64,000 nt of DNA from an uncultured Eubacterium sp. (lineage in GTDB: Bacteria; Bacillota; Clostridia; Lachnospirales; Lachnospiraceae), in contig CAJUDA010000001.1 of the NCBI GenBank assembly GCA_910584875.1, positions 156,232 to 220,231 on the forward strand. Reading direction: 5' to 3'. A program made the translations under genes and the position numbers. Below the pieces are notes generated by a model. The model was not told the origin of the DNA. It did not search any database and worked only from the letters and a program-made list of their open reading frames with translations. How positions within the stretch are numbered: position 1 is the first letter of the stretch; every line of letters begins with the position of its first letter. Positions 17,938-27,201 of the stretch are shown piece after piece.

Positions 17938-19137
17938 ATGAGAGAGAGAATTAAAAAAATACTGATCCGGTTGATCCGCATCATGCCGCTGCGGGACGAC
18001 ATTATCATGGAAAGCCACCCGGATTTTGCCGGCAATACCGGAGCCCTTTACCGCTTTTTTCTGAATAAAGGCGTCAACCAGAGACACCGGATCCACTGGG
18101 CGCTTCACAGCGGCACACCCCGGGATGGCGGGGGAGGACTTCCGGCAAATGTAGATACCTTCTATCTGGATGCCCATGGTTTCCGGCAGATGTGGAAACG
18201 GTTCTGTGTGCTGTACCGGTCACGGTATATTATTGACAGCAACTCATATATTTACAAGAGACGGAGAGGACAGATCCGTCTGCACCTGGGACATGGCATG
18301 CTGATGAAGATCACGCCGGAATACCACAATGCGGATAAGATCGGTGAGCTGGATGGCTATCTTGTGACGGCGCCCTTCTGGCAGGATGTCTTTGTGGAGA
18401 AGATCGGACTTCCGGAGGATGTGATCCTGTCGTTTGGCTATCCGCGCAATGATGTGCTGACTGGCAAAAGGGATACGGTCACCAGTCTGGGGCGCTATGT
18501 TATGTGGATGCCGACATACCGGCAGCACAGGGCGCATCCGGGAAAGGGGCTGGCAGATTATTTTCCTTACGGTATGCCGGAAGTGATGGAAAAAGGACAG
18601 CTGTTAAAACTGGACAGGCAGGCGGCGGAGCAGAAGATACGGATTTATTTCCGTCCCCATCCGGCGCAGGATTTGTCTGCCATGCAGGAGGTCCGGCTGC
18701 AGAATATTGTTCTTGCCGATGACGATTTTTTGCGGCGGGAGGGGATCACTCTCTATGAAATGCTGGCATCGGCAAAGGCACTGATCACGGATTATTCTTC
18801 TGTATATTATGATTTTTTACTGACAGGGCGGCCAATCGGGCTTACGTTTGGTGACAGCAGGGAGTATTTCCGTAAATATGACTGTCCCTTTACCGATCTG
18901 AAAGAGAATATCCGGGGTTTTTATATTGAATCGTTTGAGGATCTGCTCCAGTTTCTCCGGCGGAGTGCGCCAGAGGATGGGCAGGCAGAAGAGGATCTGG
19001 ATCTGAAACGTATGAGGGACCGGTATCACCAGTACACAGACGGCAGATCGGCAGATCGGATTTATGAGTATATGAAAAACCAGTATGGTTTTGACGGATC
19101 AGAAAAGGAAGATATTCAGGCATGGAGGGAAAGATGA
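17938..19137 (+). CDS. CDP-glycerol glycerophosphotransferase (TagB/TagF type)
   Basis: Transfers glycerol phosphate from CDP-glycerol in teichoic acid or related surface-polymer synthesis at the membrane. The 399 residues include the conserved LGHGMLMK (His motif), FGYPRNDVL, MWMPTYRQH, YFRPHPAQ and LITDYSSVYYDFLL (Asp-Tyr-Ser-Ser) of the family. The open frame starts at 17884 but would run through the terminator of tetR; ATG 17938 with GAGGGA just upstream is better. It overlaps the next gene slightly. A single enzyme without tagD or tagF suggests it acts on one branch or a side-chain. Confidence 0.9.
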   Translation: MRERIKKILIRLIRIMPLRDDIIMESHPDFAGNTGALYRFFLNKGVNQRHRIHWALHSGTPRDGGGGLPANVDTFYLDAHGFRQMWKRFCVLYRSRYIIDSNSYIYKRRRGQIRLHLGHGMLMKITPEYHNADKIGELDGYLVTAPFWQDVFVEKIGLPEDVILSFGYPRNDVLTGKRDTVTSLGRYVMWMPTYRQHRAHPGKGLADYFPYGMPEVMEKGQLLKLDRQAAEQKIRIYFRPHPAQDLSAMQEVRLQNIVLADDDFLRREGITLYEMLASAKALITDYSSVYYDFLLTGRPIGLTFGDSREYFRKYDCPFTDLKENIRGFYIESFEDLLQFLRRSAPEDGQAEEDLDLKRMRDRYHQYTDGRSADRIYEYMKNQYGFDGSEKEDIQAWRER

Positions 19138-20861
19138 GAGAACTATTGCGTTTTTTGAAAGATTACCGGAAGGAGAGTGTTCTGGCGCCTCTTTTTAAGC
19201 TGCTGGAGGCATCCTTTGAATTGTTTGTGCCTCTTGTTATGGCGAAAATGATCGATGACGGTATCGTCAGCCGTGACTATGGAATCATCGCCGGCATGGG
19301 AGCTGTACTGGTGTTGCTTGCCGCCATCGGCCTTGCCGCATCGCTGACGGCGCAGTATTTTGCAGCGAAAGCGGCAGTCGGATTTTCTGCCAGGCTGAAA
19401 CAGGAGCTATTTCATCATATCCAGACATTGTCTTTCTCTGATATGGACCAGGTCGGCACGTCCACAATGATCACCCGTATGACCAGTGATGCCAATCAGG
19501 TACAGAGCGGTGTTAATCTGGTACTGCGGCTGTTTATGAGGTCTCCTTTTATTGTTGTGGGAGCCATGATCATGGCATTTACGATTGACGTGAAGGCAGC
19601 CCTGGTTTTTGTGGTGGCGATCCCTCTTTTGTGTCTTGTTGTATTTGGCGTTATGCTGGCCAGTATCCCGCTGTATAAAAAAGTACAGGCGGCACTGGAT
19701 CAGATCCTGGGAAGGACAAGGGAAAATCTGACAGGAGCCAGGGTGCTCCGTGCCTTTAACAAGCAGGAGGAGGAAAACCGGCAGTTTACCGGGGAAAATG
19801 AGATACTGTATCATGTACAGATGGTAGTGGGACGGATTGCGGCGCTGATGAATCCGATCACATATATTATTATTAATGTTGCCGTGATCGTCCTGATCTG
19901 GATCGGTGCCATACAGGTAGACGGGGGATTGCTGACACAGGGCGAAGTGGTTGCCCTGGTGAACTATATGTCGCAGATCCTGGTCGAACTGGTGAAGCTT
20001 GCCAATCTGATTGTTACAGTAAATAAAGCGGTGGCATGTGGCAACCGGATCCAGGAAATCTTTGAACGAAAACCGGGACTGACCGAACCAGAGGAGACAA
20101 AACAGGAAGATCCGGCGGCAGGGGAAACGGTAGTTTTTGATCATGTCGGACTGGCATATCCGGGGACATCGGAAAACGCCCTGACGGATATTACTTTTTC
20201 AGTGAAAAAAGGAGACACGGTCGGTGTGATCGGCGGTACCGGCTCAGGGAAAACCTCCCTTGTGCATCTGATCCCCCGGTTTTATGATATCACAGAAGGA
20301 AACCTGAGGATTGACGGACAGGATGTGGCGGGTTATCCGCTGCAAAGGCTGCGCTCAAAAGTAGGGATCGTCCTGCAGAAGTCCGTTCTATTTCAGGGGA
20401 CGATCCGCTCCAATCTCCTCTGGGGGAAGCCGGATGCTACGGAAGAGGAGATGTGGAAGGCGCTCCGGATCGCACAGGCAGAAGAGGTGGTCAAAAAGAA
20501 GAAAGCGGGACTGGATGAACCGGTCGAGCAGGAGGGACGCAATTTTTCCGGGGGACAGAGACAACGGCTTGCCATTGCCAGGGCCCTGGTGCGTCAGCCG
20601 GAAATACTGATCCTGGATGACAGTGCGTCGGCCCTTGACTATGCCACGGATGCTGCGCTGCGCAGAGCGATCCGGGAAGAATTGACCGATATGACAGTGT
20701 TTATTGTGTCGCAGAGAGCGGCTTCTGTGCGAAACGCGGACCAGATCGTCGTTCTGGAGGACGGTGAGATGGCAGGACTGGGAAATCACCAGGAGCTTAT
20801 GGCTGCCTGCGGGGTGTACCGGGAGATTTATGAAAGCCAGTATGGAAAGGAGGCGCATTAG
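19134..20861 (+). CDS. ABC exporter half A (degenerate ATP site)
   Basis: A 575-residue permease-ATPase fusion: six transmembrane helices to about residue 300, then a nucleotide-binding domain with Walker A GGTGSGKTS and signature FSGGQRQRL. Walker B reads LILDDSAS, so the catalytic Glu is Asp, and the switch His is Gln (IVSQRAAS). These changes mark the degenerate half of a heterodimeric exporter such as BmrC/D or TM287/288. GGAGGG lies before ATG 19134. It is followed with no gap by its partner. Confidence 0.93.
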   Translation: MRELLRFLKDYRKESVLAPLFKLLEASFELFVPLVMAKMIDDGIVSRDYGIIAGMGAVLVLLAAIGLAASLTAQYFAAKAAVGFSARLKQELFHHIQTLSFSDMDQVGTSTMITRMTSDANQVQSGVNLVLRLFMRSPFIVVGAMIMAFTIDVKAALVFVVAIPLLCLVVFGVMLASIPLYKKVQAALDQILGRTRENLTGARVLRAFNKQEEENRQFTGENEILYHVQMVVGRIAALMNPITYIIINVAVIVLIWIGAIQVDGGLLTQGEVVALVNYMSQILVELVKLANLIVTVNKAVACGNRIQEIFERKPGLTEPEETKQEDPAAGETVVFDHVGLAYPGTSENALTDITFSVKKGDTVGVIGGTGSGKTSLVHLIPRFYDITEGNLRIDGQDVAGYPLQRLRSKVGIVLQKSVLFQGTIRSNLLWGKPDATEEEMWKALRIAQAEEVVKKKKAGLDEPVEQEGRNFSGGQRQRLAIARALVRQPEILILDDSASALDYATDAALRRAIREELTDMTVFIVSQRAASVRNADQIVVLEDGEMAGLGNHQELMAACGVYREIYESQYGKEAH

Positions 20862-22595
20862 ATGTCACAAAAAGAGACGATCCATAAAGTGCTGCGCTAT
20901 ATCCGGCGCTACTGGTTTTATCTGATCCTGTCCCTGCTTCTGGCAGTAGTGACGGTGGCGCTCACATTATATATCCCCATTCTTACGGGAAACGCTATCG
21001 ATCATATTGTGGGAAGGTGGCAGGTTGACTATGATGTCATACTGGCGATAGCGAAAAAGATCGCCATCGCCATCGCCCTGACCATGGCGGCACAGTGGGT
21101 GATGAATGTCTGTAACAATAAACTGACCTACGGTGTGGTCAGGGATATCCGGGCAGATGCGTTTGGGCGACTGCAGCATCTGCCGCTCAGCTATATCGAC
21201 AGCCATTCCTACGGAGAGATCGTCAGCCGTGTCATCGCGGATGCCGATCAGTTTGCCGACGGGCTTTTGATGGGTTTTACCCAGTTGTTCACCGGTCTGA
21301 TCACGATCCTTGGCACACTGGGTTTTATGCTCAGCGTCAGCGTCCCCATTACAGTAGTCGTCGTTGTGCTCACTCCGGTTTCCCTGTTTGTGGCAAGCTT
21401 TATCGCTAAACGGACGTATCAGATGTTCCGCCTGCAGTCGGAAACGAGGGGAGAGCAGACGGCACTGATTGAAGAGATGATCGGAAACCAGAAAGTAGTA
21501 CAGGCATTTGGTCATGAAAAAGAGGCGATGGAACAGTTTGACGAGATCAATGAGCGTCTTCGTGTCTGCTCTCTGAAAGGGACTTTTTTTTCCTCCCTCA
21601 CCAATCCGTGTACCCGTTTTGTCAATAGCCTTGTCTATGCTGCTGTCGGGATCTTTGGCGCAGTCTATGCAGTCCGCGGCGGTATTTCGGTAGGGCAGCT
21701 CTCCTGTTTTCTGAGTTATGCCAATCAATATACAAAACCGTTTAATGAGATTTCCGGGGTGGTGACAGAATTGCAGAATGCCATTGCCTGTGCCGGACGT
21801 GTCCTGGAGCTGATCGAAGAAGAGCCGGAGATCGGAGATTCGTCAGACGCTGTGGTACTTGGGCAGGCAGACGGCAGGGTGGATATCGAAGATGTCTATT
21901 TTGCTTACGAGCCGGATCAGAAACTGATCGAGCATTTCAATCTCCGGGTTGAAAAAGGACAGCGTGTGGCGATCGTGGGACCGACAGGCTGCGGCAAGAC
22001 GACGCTGATCAACCTGCTGATGCGGTTTTATGATGTGGACAGTGGCAGTATCCGTGTTTCCGGAAAGGATATCCGGAAGATCACCAGGGAGAGCCTGAGA
22101 AGTAATTATGGCATGGTGCTGCAGGAGACATGGCTGAAACGGGGCAGTATCCGCGACAATATCGCCATGGGACGTCCGGATGCCACAGAGGATGAGATCA
22201 CACGGGCAGCGAAGGCAAGTCATGCACACAGTTTTATCAAACGTCTGCCACAGGGATATGATACTGTGATCGGTGAGGACGGCGGAGGACTTTCGGCAGG
22301 GCAGAAACAGCTTCTTTGTATTGCCCGTGTTATGCTCTGCCTGCCGCCTGTGCTGATACTGGATGAGGCGACTTCTTCCATTGATACCCGTACCGAGATC
22401 AGGATCCAGCAGGCGTTTGGGGAGATGATGAGGGGGCGCACCAGTTTTATTGTGGCGCACCGGCTGTCTACGATCCGTGAGGCGGACGTGATCCTTGTGA
22501 TGAAGGATGGTACGGTCATAGAACAGGGGAATCATGAGGAATTGCTGGCAAAGGGAGGTTTCTATAAAAAACTTTTTGAGGCACAGTGGCAGTAG
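20862..22595 (+). CDS. ABC exporter half B (catalytic ATP site)
   Basis: A 577-residue permease-ATPase partner. The transmembrane part has six helices; the ATPase domain has Walker A GPTGCGKTT, signature LSAGQKQLL, canonical Walker B LILDEATSSID and switch AHRLSTIR. It supplies the catalytic Glu and His that half A lacks, so the two should form an obligate heterodimer with one active and one inactive site. The ATG follows the stop of half A immediately, with AAAGGAGG upstream. The substrate is unknown; multidrug or peptide export is typical. Confidence 0.94.
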   Translation: MSQKETIHKVLRYIRRYWFYLILSLLLAVVTVALTLYIPILTGNAIDHIVGRWQVDYDVILAIAKKIAIAIALTMAAQWVMNVCNNKLTYGVVRDIRADAFGRLQHLPLSYIDSHSYGEIVSRVIADADQFADGLLMGFTQLFTGLITILGTLGFMLSVSVPITVVVVVLTPVSLFVASFIAKRTYQMFRLQSETRGEQTALIEEMIGNQKVVQAFGHEKEAMEQFDEINERLRVCSLKGTFFSSLTNPCTRFVNSLVYAAVGIFGAVYAVRGGISVGQLSCFLSYANQYTKPFNEISGVVTELQNAIACAGRVLELIEEEPEIGDSSDAVVLGQADGRVDIEDVYFAYEPDQKLIEHFNLRVEKGQRVAIVGPTGCGKTTLINLLMRFYDVDSGSIRVSGKDIRKITRESLRSNYGMVLQETWLKRGSIRDNIAMGRPDATEDEITRAAKASHAHSFIKRLPQGYDTVIGEDGGGLSAGQKQLLCIARVMLCLPPVLILDEATSSIDTRTEIRIQQAFGEMMRGRTSFIVAHRLSTIREADVILVMKDGTVIEQGNHEELLAKGGFYKKLFEAQWQ

Positions 22596-22638
22596 GAAGG
22601 GATCATTATAGTATATTTGATCAGAAAGGTGGGGGAAG

Positions 22639-23478
22639 ATGCGTTATAAGATGGCGGTGGCACAGATGGATACGGGAAGTGATACAAGAGTAAACCGGGA
22701 AAAGATCAGGCAGTATATCCGTGAGGCGGCAGGAAGGGGAGCAGATTTCATTGTTTTTCCAGAGCATGCGGATTACCTGGGAAGGGATCATGCCAGCCAT
22801 GCGGTCCCGGTGCCCGGGGAGACGACACGCTTTTTTGCCTCGTGTGCTGAAAAATATGGGATCCAGATCCATTGCGGCACGATTACAGAACAAAACCCGG
22901 GAGGAAATCCTTTTAATACAAGTGTTCTCTTTTCTTCCCGGGGTGAGATACTGGGATGCTACCGTAAGCTTCATCTGTTTGACGTAGCTCTGGAGGGTGC
23001 TCCGGGCTACCGGGAATCGGATGAAGCGTCTCCGGGGGATGAGATCGTTCTCTGTGATACGGAGTTTGGACGTATTGGTATGGCTGTCTGCTATGACCTG
23101 CGGTTTCCAGAGCTGTTCCGGATTCTGGCAAAACAGGGAGCGGAACTGATCGTGCTTCCGGCAAATTTTACGGAGGAGACCGGCAGGGCGCACTGGGAGA
23201 CGCTGGTCCGGGCGCGTGCGATCGAAAATACCTGTTTTGTCGCGGCGGCAGGACAGTGCGGGAAGAAGGATTCTTTTGCATCCTATGGGCATTCCATGAT
23301 CGTGGATCCCTGGGGAAATGTACTTGCCGAGGCGGGAAGTCAGGAGGAGATCCTCTATGCGGACATTGATACGGACAGGATCTGGCAGGTGAGGGAACAG
23401 ATACCTTCTCTGTCAAATGTGAGAGAGGATGTGTACCGGCTGGAGGGGGAATCGCAGATGTCAATGTCCGAATTATAA
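22639..23478 (+). CDS. Carbon-nitrogen hydrolase (nitrilase superfamily)
   Basis: A 279-residue amidase-like enzyme with the complete Glu-Lys-Cys triad: Glu42 in FPEHADYLG, Lys110 in YRKLHLFD and Cys151 in GMAVCYDLRFPEL. The sequence around Lys and Cys resembles the Nit1/omega-amidase and deaminated-glutathione amidase branch, which cleans up side products of metabolism; the exact substrate cannot be set. GGTGGGGG lies 6 bp before the ATG. It is the last gene before the AT-rich defence-like pair. Confidence 0.9.
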   Translation: MRYKMAVAQMDTGSDTRVNREKIRQYIREAAGRGADFIVFPEHADYLGRDHASHAVPVPGETTRFFASCAEKYGIQIHCGTITEQNPGGNPFNTSVLFSSRGEILGCYRKLHLFDVALEGAPGYRESDEASPGDEIVLCDTEFGRIGMAVCYDLRFPELFRILAKQGAELIVLPANFTEETGRAHWETLVRARAIENTCFVAAAGQCGKKDSFASYGHSMIVDPWGNVLAEAGSQEEILYADIDTDRIWQVREQIPSLSNVREDVYRLEGESQMSMSEL

Positions 23479-23506
23479 AATACCGTAAAAAAATTACGGA
23501 TCAAGG

Positions 23507-23535
23507 TTGTGGTTTATTCTTTTTTGGGGTATACT
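23507..23535 (+). promoter_or_regulatory. Promoter of the ATPase/TOPRIM pair
   Basis: TTGTGG (23507-23512) and TATACT (23530-23535) with a 17 bp spacer, 60 bp before the ATPase start. The pair therefore has its own promoter. Confidence 0.65.
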
Positions 23536-23595
23536 GTAATAAGAACAATTCAAAATGGATGCTTGTTTTATAGTCAGGGAAAGGTGGTATCTGGT

Positions 23596-24747
23596 ATGCT
23601 CACTAAATTTGAATTAAAGAATTATAAAAATTTCAAAGAAAAAATAACTCTTGATTTAACAAAAGTGGGGGGGTATCAATTCAGCACTGACTGCGTTAAA
23701 AATAATGTATTAAATAAAGTGCTTATGTATGGAAAAAATGCCACAGGAAAAACGAATTTTGGACGGGCAGTAATAGATATCCGACAGATTATTTCTGGAA
23801 ATAAAAGATTAGCAGATGGAATATTTTTAAATGCCAGTTCAGAGGAAAATTCCGTGTTGTTTTCCTATACCTTTCAATTTGGTGATAATGAGGTCGTATA
23901 CCAGTATAAGAGACTGTCCCAGAGCAGATTGTCAGGGGAAGAGCTTTGGATCGATGGGAGACAGATCTATCAGGTTGATTTTGTGAATAAAAAATGTGAA
24001 TTTCTAAATTTGTCAATTATTAATGCAGAAACGATCAATATAGACAGATATATCCTGGCGCTGGACACAGAAGATAATCTGGAAGAGGATTCTGTAAGTC
24101 AGATACCTTTTTTGCGATGGCTGATCAATAATACAGCATTTGACTCTGACTCTGTCATTATCAGTTTGGCGGACTATGTTTTAAATATGCGGATGATGAC
24201 TACAGGACGCATCGGCGGTAATTTGTTTACCAGAGGATATGATGCTTTTTTTGAACAACTGGCAGATAAAAAAGAATTAGATAAATTTGAAGGATTTCTG
24301 AATTATATGGGGGTTTCTTGCAGGCTGGCGGTGGAAAGAATACCAGATGGAAGGTATGAGTTGTATTTTAAATATAAGAAATTGGTGCCATTTAGGGAAA
24401 GTGCTTCACGTGGAACAGTTGCTCTGTTAAATATTTATCGAAGAATTATAAATATTGCGAAAAAGTCAACTCTGCTATATCTGGATGAATATGATGCCTT
24501 TTTTCATTATGAAATGGCGGAAAAACTTATCATTTACTTTAAACAGAATTTCCCGGACAGTCAGATGATATTTACTACTCACAATACCAGTCTGATGTCA
24601 AACCGTCTGCTGAGGCCAGACTGTCTTTTTATCCTGTCAGAAAAAGGAAATCTGACGGCTTTGTGTGATGCAACAAACAGAGAACTGAGGGAAGGGCATA
24701 ATTTGCGGAAGATGTATATCAGTGGTGAATTTGAAGAGTTTGAATAA
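23596..24747 (+). CDS. AAA ATPase of a putative defence pair
   Basis: A 383-residue AAA_15/AAA_21-like ATPase of the ABC/SMC type: it opens with FELKNYKNFKEKITLDL, then Walker A GKNATGKT at 46-53, a short signature-like SRGTVALLNI at 271-280, Walker B LLYLDEYD at 293-300 and H-loop TTHN at 327-330. Such ATPases are sensors in OLD, Gabija, PARIS, AbiL and RloAB systems. Base composition is visibly richer in A and T than both flanks, suggesting transfer. ATG 23596 has AAAGGTGG upstream; an earlier ATG overlaps the promoter. A TOPRIM-like gene follows after 24 bp. Confidence 0.85.
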   Translation: MLTKFELKNYKNFKEKITLDLTKVGGYQFSTDCVKNNVLNKVLMYGKNATGKTNFGRAVIDIRQIISGNKRLADGIFLNASSEENSVLFSYTFQFGDNEVVYQYKRLSQSRLSGEELWIDGRQIYQVDFVNKKCEFLNLSIINAETINIDRYILALDTEDNLEEDSVSQIPFLRWLINNTAFDSDSVIISLADYVLNMRMMTTGRIGGNLFTRGYDAFFEQLADKKELDKFEGFLNYMGVSCRLAVERIPDGRYELYFKYKKLVPFRESASRGTVALLNIYRRIINIAKKSTLLYLDEYDAFFHYEMAEKLIIYFKQNFPDSQMIFTTHNTSLMSNRLLRPDCLFILSEKGNLTALCDATNRELREGHNLRKMYISGEFEEFE

Positions 24748-24771
24748 CAGAAATAATAGGGGATTGATACG

Positions 24772-25782
24772 ATGAGGAAGAGAAGAAAAAATCTGTTTGT
24801 GGTGGAGGGACATCATGAAAAGAATATTCTTTTTCGGCTAATGCTCCGATGTTTTCCAGAGATGGATATTGATATGGAGTCCATATGGATCTATGGAACA
24901 AATATTTATAGGCTGGAGCAGGATATCATAAAGGAGTATGGTGATGATTGGGATGAAGAAGATATTGATCTGCCCTTTGTGATCAGTAAGAGAAAACAGT
25001 TTGATCCGATCCAGTATAAAAACGATTTTACCAATATAATTCTGGTATTTGACTATGAGCACCATGCTCCTGAATTTGATGAATGTGTGATTGAAAAATT
25101 TCAGCGTTATTTTACAGACGCTGCTGATGTCGGCAGGCTTTATATCAATTATCCGATGATTGAATCCTATCAGCATTTACATATACCACTGCCGGATGGA
25201 CAATATAAAGACAGATTGGTTTCGGTAAAGATAAATCCGGGAAAAGAATATAAAAAGATAGTAAAAGATTTTGATATTTCTAAACGTGTAAAATTTTTAA
25301 CAAAAATAGATGATATATTAAAAAAGAAATATGAAGTTCAGGATGAATATCTGCGATTTCAATGTGTCAATCATCTGCTTTCCATTTCTACATCCGATCA
25401 TTTAACAGAAAAGATAGAACAGATTTTAAAAGGGTGTTTGGCGGAAGATTGTATTCAGACAGCCAGGCATTTATTTTGTGATAAAATATTGCGTATGGGT
25501 TATCTGGAGAATGGTTATTCCTATTGGAGTTATATGAGAAAACTATTTGTACAGATTATTTTGCAAAATATATGTAAAGCTAATAAAATTCAAAATGGCA
25601 CGTATGATATTAGTGACGGACAATATAAAACCTGTTTTGATAAGTTGGATTTATGCAGGATTTTGCATAAGCAGAATGAAGTGGGCAGAGACAGAGAAAA
25701 TGGTTATATATGGATATTGAACACATGTGTCTTTATTATTCCTGATTATCATTTTGATCTTGTATTGAGAAATCTCGAATAG
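24772..25782 (+). CDS. TOPRIM-like effector of a putative defence pair
   Basis: A 336-residue protein I cannot place in a named family. The N-terminus KNLFVVEGHHEKNILFRL has a conserved-type Glu12, and IILVFDYEHHAP carries Asp94 and Glu96 after a hydrophobic strand; this order (Glu, then D-x-E/D) is that of TOPRIM nucleases. INYPMIESY at 125-133 looks like a family motif. The C-terminal half is helical and Lys-rich. Linked to an AAA ATPase, it resembles the ATPase+TOPRIM layout of PARIS (AriA/AriB), AbiL or RloAB. AT-rich. Fold assignment is moderate. Confidence 0.7.
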   Translation: MRKRRKNLFVVEGHHEKNILFRLMLRCFPEMDIDMESIWIYGTNIYRLEQDIIKEYGDDWDEEDIDLPFVISKRKQFDPIQYKNDFTNIILVFDYEHHAPEFDECVIEKFQRYFTDAADVGRLYINYPMIESYQHLHIPLPDGQYKDRLVSVKINPGKEYKKIVKDFDISKRVKFLTKIDDILKKKYEVQDEYLRFQCVNHLLSISTSDHLTEKIEQILKGCLAEDCIQTARHLFCDKILRMGYLENGYSYWSYMRKLFVQIILQNICKANKIQNGTYDISDGQYKTCFDKLDLCRILHKQNEVGRDRENGYIWILNTCVFIIPDYHFDLVLRNLE

Positions 25783-25816
25783 CAATGTTAATAATATCCA
25801 CCGCAGACGATGAACA

Positions 25817-25845
25817 TTGACGTTACCGTCCCTCTCTGATATAAT
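25817..25845 (+). promoter_or_regulatory. Promoter for PH-domain gene and cysK
   Basis: TTGACG (25817-25822) and a perfect TATAAT (25840-25845) with a 17 bp spacer, 41 bp before the start of the PH-domain gene. Confidence 0.8.
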
Positions 25846-25886
25846 ATCAAAAGTAACCAGACACCCTGAAGTAAGGAGGAATTGCT

Positions 25887-26252
25887 ATGGATTACATATG
25901 GAGTGACCGGAAAAGAACACTTTTTGGTCTGCCATTATCATTTACAAAATATCGGCTCACAGAAGACCGTTTATTTATTGAAAAGGGATTTTTAAGTAAA
26001 AACGAGGATGAAGTACGTCTTTACCGGATCCTGGATCTGTCACTAAACCGTTCCCTGGGACAGAGAATCTTTGGAGTCGGCACGATACACTGTTATTCTG
26101 CGGATAAAAGCATGAATGAATTTGATATCCTGAGTATTAAAAGGTCAAAAGAGATCAAAGAGATGCTGTCGGAGCTGGTGGAGAAACAGAGAGATCTGAA
26201 ACATGTCACGAACCGGGAATTTATGGCATATGATGATGAAGAAGAAGTGTGA
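25887..26252 (+). CDS. Bacterial PH-domain protein (YdbS-like)
   Basis: A 121-residue soluble protein with a bPH2-type fold suggested by SFTKYRLTEDRLFIEKGFLSKNEDEVRLYRILDLSLNRSLGQRIFGVGTI; the phrase on strand formation and RILDL is typical of YdbS/YdbT proteins, though these usually carry transmembrane helices and this one has none. AAGGAGG precedes the ATG. It lies 12 bp before cysK and probably shares its promoter. Role unknown. Confidence 0.8.
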   Translation: MDYIWSDRKRTLFGLPLSFTKYRLTEDRLFIEKGFLSKNEDEVRLYRILDLSLNRSLGQRIFGVGTIHCYSADKSMNEFDILSIKRSKEIKEMLSELVEKQRDLKHVTNREFMAYDDEEEV

Positions 26253-26264
26253 AAGGAAATTGTG

Positions 26265-27188
26265 ATGGATAGAAATGCATTAGACTTGATCGGAAATACA
26301 CCACTTGTCAGTCTGGAGAAAATGACAGGTTTTTCTATTTATGCAAAAGCAGAATTTTTGAATCCCGGCGGGAGCATCAAAGACCGTGTGGCAAAGAATA
26401 TGGTGGAACAGGCGGAAAAGAAAGGGGTACTGAAACCGGGGATGACGATCGTAGAGCCCACATCCGGCAATACAGGGATCGGACTGGCTTTTGTCGGGGT
26501 GAGAAAAGGGTATCATGTGATCATCGTCATGCCGGAAAATATGAGTGAGGAACGAAAAATTCTGATCCGTATGCTGGGAGCGGAGCTGGTACTGACGCCA
26601 CAGGAGCTCAGCATCGGGGGTTCTGTGGCAAAAGCAGAAGAAATTGTGCGGGAGCGGGGAAACTGTTTTCTTCCCCAGCAGTTCGAAAATCCCGACAATC
26701 CCGATATCCACTATAGAACTACTGCTGTAGAACTTTATGAACAGATGGAGAAGAAAATTGATATTTTCGTTTCCGGCCTGGGAAGCGGCGGCACACTGCA
26801 GGGGATGGGGAAGTATCTCAAGGAGAAAAACCCGGATCTGATCCTGGCGGCGGTAGAGCCAAAAGATGTATCGGCGCTGCGGGGACATAAACCAGGCATA
26901 CACAGTATCCAGGGGATCGGTGATGGATTTGTCCCGGCGGTACTCGACCGGTCGCTGATCGATGATATTATTGAAGTGCCGGATGAGGACGCTGTGGCAG
27001 TGACAAAAGAACTTGCCATGGGACCGGGATTTCTGTGTGGGATCTCATCGGGCGCCAATGTGTGGGCGGCTATGCGTCTTGCTGAAAAATACGGCAGGGA
27101 CAAAGTGATCGGCACCGTGCTTCCGGACAGGATGGAACGGTATTTTAGTACCGGGCTTTTTGGACAGTCCGGTGATAACCAGAAATGA
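26265..27188 (+). CDS. cysK: Cysteine synthase (O-acetylserine sulfhydrylase)
   Basis: PLP enzyme forming cysteine from O-acetylserine and sulfide. In 307 residues it shows LIGNTPLV, PLP Lys39 in NPGGSIKDRVA, PTSGNTGIGLAF, and GSGGTLQG for the phosphate loop, then GISSGAN. GTG directly precedes the ATG; GAAAGGA lies 7 bp before ATG 26265. The C-terminus ends just before the next gene's start. Confidence 0.95.
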   Translation: MDRNALDLIGNTPLVSLEKMTGFSIYAKAEFLNPGGSIKDRVAKNMVEQAEKKGVLKPGMTIVEPTSGNTGIGLAFVGVRKGYHVIIVMPENMSEERKILIRMLGAELVLTPQELSIGGSVAKAEEIVRERGNCFLPQQFENPDNPDIHYRTTAVELYEQMEKKIDIFVSGLGSGGTLQGMGKYLKEKNPDLILAAVEPKDVSALRGHKPGIHSIQGIGDGFVPAVLDRSLIDDIIEVPDEDAVAVTKELAMGPGFLCGISSGANVWAAMRLAEKYGRDKVIGTVLPDRMERYFSTGLFGQSGDNQK

Positions 27189-27201
27189 GGTGCAAAATGT
27201 T

